A stretch of DNA of 64,000 bases from 3107 sp965216225. GTDB taxonomy: Bacteria; Pseudomonadota; Alphaproteobacteria; Rhodobacterales; Rhodobacteraceae. Location: contig CBDCFF010000016.1 of the NCBI GenBank assembly GCA_965216225.1, positions 1 through 64,000 of the forward strand, in the 5' to 3' direction. Positions 60,748 to 64,000 of this stretch are shown here, piece after piece; position 1 is the stretch's first letter, and every line of letters starts with the position of its first letter. The translations under genes and the position numbers were made by a program. The notes under the pieces are model-generated. The model was not told the DNA's origin, did not search any database, and saw only the letters and a list, made by a program, of their open reading frames with translations.

Positions 60748-61849
60748 ATGAACAAATGTCGGAAAGGGAGGAAATCATGCCTGATGGAGGAATTGGATCC
60801 GCAACGAAACGGCGGGAAGATGTGCGCTTTCTGACAGGACGCGGAAAATATACCGATGATCTGGCGCCGGCGGGCCTGTGTTACGCGGGTTTTGCCCGGT
60901 CTCAGGTGGCGAACGGGCGTATCGTCAGCATCGACACCAGCGCCGCTGCGGAAATGCCGGGTGTTCTGGCCGTCTATACGGGTGACGACTTTGTCGATGT
61001 CGGCGGCAATCCTGCGGGCTGGCTGATCAACAGCCGGGATGGCACGCCCATGCACGAACCCAAGCGCCCGGTTCTGGCGCATGGCAAGGTGCGGCATGTG
61101 GGCGACGCCTATGCTGCGGTCGTGGCTGAAACGCCGGAACAGGCGCAGGATGCGATCGAGGCCATCGAGGCTGAAATCGAGGAACTCGACGCGGTCATCG
61201 ACATGGCCGCCGCCGTGGCGAACCCGGACACCCGTGTTCACGACGACCTTCCCGGAAACGTATGTTTCGACTGGGGCTGGATCGAAGACAACCGCGAAGC
61301 CGTCGATGCGGCAATCAGGGCGGCCCCGCATGTGACGACGCTGGAACTGGTCAACAACCGTCTTGTCCCGAACGCGCTGGAGCCGCGTGCGAGCATCGGC
61401 GAATACGATCCGGGCACCGGCGATTACAAACTGACGACAACGTCGCAAAACCCGCATCTGACGCGCCTTCTGATTTCGGCCTTCGTTCTGGGCATCCCCG
61501 AAAACAAGCTGACCGTGCTTGCGCCGGACGTTGGCGGCGGGTTCGGATCGAAGATCTATCACTACGGCGAAGAGGCCCTGGTTCTGGTTGCGGCCAGGAA
61601 ACTGGCGCGGCCGGTCAAGTGGACAGCAAGCCGGAGCGAGAGTTTCATGACCGACGCACATGGCCGCGACCATGTGACCAGGATCGAACTGGCCACCGAA
61701 AAAGACGGCGCGTTCATTGCGTTCCGAACGGAAACGCTTGCCAATGTCGGTGCCTATCTGTCGAATTTTTCGACCGTCACACCGACCTTCCTGCATGGCA
61801 CGCTGATGGCCGGGAACTATACTGTTCCCAACGTCTATGTGAATGTAAA

Positions 61850-62816
61850 TGTCACATCCCGTGTGATTGTACGGCTGCTTTCTGAAGAGTTCGGGCTTTT
61901 CTTGATGCCAGTCCTTGAGCGCATCGATTGGCGTGCGGCCTTTCAGAACGGATTGCGGCAGCTGGCCGTTGTAGAGGCGGACGTAGCGGAGAAGCGTCTG
62001 TTCGAGGTCCTCGCCGCTGCGGAAACGGTGGCTCTGGAGCACGTCCTCGATCCGACCGTTGAAACGCTCGACCATGCCGTTGGTCTGCGGCCGCATCGGT
62101 GGGGCCAGGCGATGCTCGATCCCGAACCCGGCGCAGAGGCGGTCGAACTCATGATTGCCGGTCGCGGCGCGGCGGCGAAGGCCGAAGAGCCTGTCGGTGA
62201 ACTCCTTGCCATTGTCCGTCAGCACGCGGGTGATCCGCATCGGGGCGGCGCGCTCCAGATCGCGCAGGAACCGGCGGGCGTTGGCCGCAGTCTTCGCCGG
62301 ATGGATGCGCACGAATATCCGGCGGGTGGTCCGGTCGATCGCGACGAACAGATACCGGCGCTTCTCCTCATCGGCCATCTGCGGCAGGTATTTCACGTCG
62401 ATGTGGATGTCGCCGGGCTCGTATGTCTTGAAAGGCTTGTGCGCGGGCTTCGCCACCTTCGGCTTCAGGTCACGGAGGGAGCCGACCCCATGACGGCGCA
62501 GGCATCGATCCAGCCCGGAGCGCGAGACGTTCGGGTTGAGAAACTCGCGGACCACGGCGAGCAGGTCGTCGAGCGGCAGCAGCAGACTCTGTCTCAGCGA
62601 GACCGCCACGGCCTCCTGCGCCGGTGTCAGCGTGGTCTGCAACCTGTGCGCCGTGTGGCTCCGGTCGTGGACGGTATCGCGCTTGCGCCACTTCCAAACG
62701 GTCTGCTCCGAGATGCCATAGCGCTCGGCCACGATCCACGCGGGGTCTTTGCTCGCCTGGATTGCGGCCCTGATCTTCGGCGTCGTCGTCGCCTGCTTGT
62801 GCAAAGAAATCAGCAT
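61850..62816 (-). CDS. IS481-D transposase, no internal stop
   Basis: From ATG 62816 (GGAGG site; MLISLHKQATTTPKIRAAIQ) it contains RYGISEQTVWKWRKRDTVHD, YIHIDVKYLPQ, VLTDNGKEF and NGMVERFNGRIEDVLQ. The frame is still open at the element end. Because the target hexamer reads TTTACA, the expected TAA becomes TAC. Translation would run on antisense through coxL and coxS to 60684, giving a 710-residue product. Confidence 0.88.
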
Positions 62817-62908
62817 GTCTTGCCTCCGTCCCGAATCTCACGCAAGATCGATCTTGCCATGAACAGGCCAGAGCGGCGAGGGTCTATCTGATCGTCCGGG
62901 ATGGAACA
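61850..62908 (-). mobile_element. IS481-D copy 2 (1059 bp), complete, 6-bp duplication
   Basis: Ends TGTCACATCCCG at 61850 and, reversed from 62908, TGTTCCATCCCG. Perfect 6-bp direct repeats TGTAAA flank it (61844-61849, 62909-62914), with central TA. Length equals IS481-C. The most recent clean insertion of this family in the window. Confidence 0.94.
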
Positions 62909-64000
62909 TGTAAAGGCGGTGTTCACGAACACCGTGCCGGTTGACGCCTATCGCGGGGCAGGGCGTCCGGAGGCGACATTCTCGATCGAGCGTGTGATCG
63001 ACAAATGCGCGCGTGAACTGGAAATGGACCCGATCGAAATCCGGCGAAGGAATTTCGTCAAACCGGATCAGTATCCTTTCGCTTCCGCGGCGGGGCTCGA
63101 ATATGATTCCGGCAACTATGATGCGTTGATGGATTCGCTTGAAAAACGGGCCGATCTGACCGGGTTCGAGGCCCGGCGCGCGGCCAGCGCGGAAAAAGGT
63201 CTGCTGCGCGGTCTGGGCGTGAACAGCTATATCGAGGCTTGCGGCATTGCGCCGTCGAACCTTGTCGGCATGTTGGGCAGCCGTATCGGCCTTTATGATG
63301 TCGCAACGGTGCGTGTGAACGCCACCGGAAACATCTCGGTCATGGTCGGGGCGCACAGCCATGGCCAGGGGCATGAAACCGCCTTTCCGCAAATCGTGGC
63401 CGAACTGCTTGGCGTCGATGCGGCGTCGGTCGAGATCGTCCACGGCGACACATCCAGAATCCCGTTCGGGATGGGCACCTACGGATCGCGCTCGCTCGCT
63501 GTTTGCGGCTCTGCCCTGTACCGGGCGACCGAGAAGGTCATCGTGAAAGCGCGCAGAATTGCAGCCCACATGATGGACGTGGCGCCGGAAGACGTGGAAT
63601 TTCGGGATGGCGTATTTTCGGTTGCCGGAACAAACAAGACCGTGGGCTTCGGCGATGTGGCCCTGAAAGCCTACATCCCCCATGACTTTCCGCTGGAAAG
63701 TATCGAACCGGGTCTGGAGGAAACCGCCTTTTACGATCCGGCGAACTTCACCTATCCTGCCAGCGCTTATGCCTGCGAGGTGGAAGTGGACCCGGAAACC
63801 GGCAAGGTCACGGTCTGTTCCATGGTCGCAGTGGATGATTTCGGAATCGTCGTGAACCCGATGATCGTGGAAGGTCAGGTGCACGGGGGTCTGGCGCAAG
63901 GCATCGGGCAGGCTCTGCTGGAGAACACAGTGTACGATGAGGATGGTCAACTGACCTCGGCCAGTTTCATGGATTACGCAATGCCGCGCGCCGATGACCT

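Larger units (their letters stand above)
60777..64000 (+). pseudogene. coxL: CoxL-like molybdenum hydroxylase large subunit (form II type), split by IS481-D; continues past the window
   Basis: ATG 60777 (GGGAGGAAATC site) reads SATKRREDVRFLTGRGKYTD, VRHVGDAYAAVVAETPEQAQ and VLAPDVGGGFGSKIYHYGEE to NVYVNVN at 61849. Removing the IS and one TGTAAA copy restores KAVFTNTVPVDAYRGAGRPE. The active-site loop is AYRGAGR, as in form II or other xanthine-dehydrogenase-family enzymes, not AYxCSFR of true CO dehydrogenase. The second part, open to the window end, includes GAHSHGQGHETAFPQIVAEL. Substrate unknown. Confidence 0.88.

Noticed and set aside
60684..62816. 710-residue minus-strand protein as a real fusion
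   Set aside because: Only the first 322 codons are transposase; the rest is antisense of coxL and coxS read because the target failed to supply a stop.

Overview
The window looks like chromosomal DNA of a Rhodobacteraceae-type alphaproteobacterium. It is GC rich. It carries the hom-glpX-recJ block, an elongator tRNA-Met and tRNA-Glu, lysA followed by a DUF4175/TIGR02302-type gene, modABC, phoU-phoB, and a DeLey-Doudoroff (galactonate) operon next to an SBP_bac_5-type ABC importer. About 40 percent of the window (roughly 25 kb) is insertion sequence, with members of the IS256, IS481, IS66, IS110, IS3, IS5, IS630, IS21 and IS4 families. They are often nested or recombined, so intact chromosomal blocks are separated by IS mosaics.

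Layout. 1-1907: two opposed IS481-like fragments and IS256-A copy 1. 1908-7674 (minus strand): a type I restriction-modification operon in the order HTH gene, hsdM/hsdS (now one fused frame), darT, darG, hsdR; hsdR is cut after about 65 codons by the IS. 7800-11019: IS481-C copy 1 and an IS256-B inserted into another IS256-B. 11026-12017: an orphan parD antitoxin and a frameshifted, truncated cas3. 12018-18530: a nest (IS110 inside IS256-B inside IS66-a), then IS256-A copy 2, inverted IS66-b and an IS3 tail. 19015-23462: hom, glpX, recJ, tRNA-Glu, tRNA-Met. 23679-30403: IS66-c with a passenger gene, then an mrr restriction gene split by IS5 and IS630 and cut by IS481-C copy 2. 30404-37386: IS66 scrap, IS5-b, IS3 half, IS21, IS256-A copy 3, IS4 fragment, IS481-D copy 1. 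37418-42649: a sugar operon with intact dgoK, dgoA and a lactonase; upstream are a nonsense-mutated permease, an intact permease and heavily deleted alpha-galactosidase, dehydratase and SDR genes. 42759-49061 (minus): peptide/alpha-galactoside-type ABC importer. 49408-51061 (minus): amaB-like dehydrogenase and a truncated oxidase gene. 51288-55445 (minus): phoB, phoU, modC, modB, modA. 55601-59532: lysA and the DUF4175 gene. 59729-64000: coxG, a frameshifted coxS, and a coxL split by IS481-D copy 2.

How it works together. Between 1.9 and 30 kb lies a former defence region: type I R-M, DarTG, ParDE, Cas3 and Mrr. Every nuclease or toxin module except DarTG has been inactivated (hsdR, cas3, mrr, parE), mostly by IS activity. 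DarT-DarG is intact inside the broken R-M operon, as expected if toxin addiction preserves it. The housekeeping blocks are intact. The peripheral catabolic genes (galactose, CO-dehydrogenase-like, pipecolate) are decaying.

The clearest new pattern is in the two related 1059-bp IS481 elements. Every junction that can be read is followed by a hexamer with a central TA, and the transposase frame usually takes its stop codon from that target TA. A 12-bp copy of the same IS end, followed by a TA-centred hexamer, sits exactly at the cas3 frameshift.
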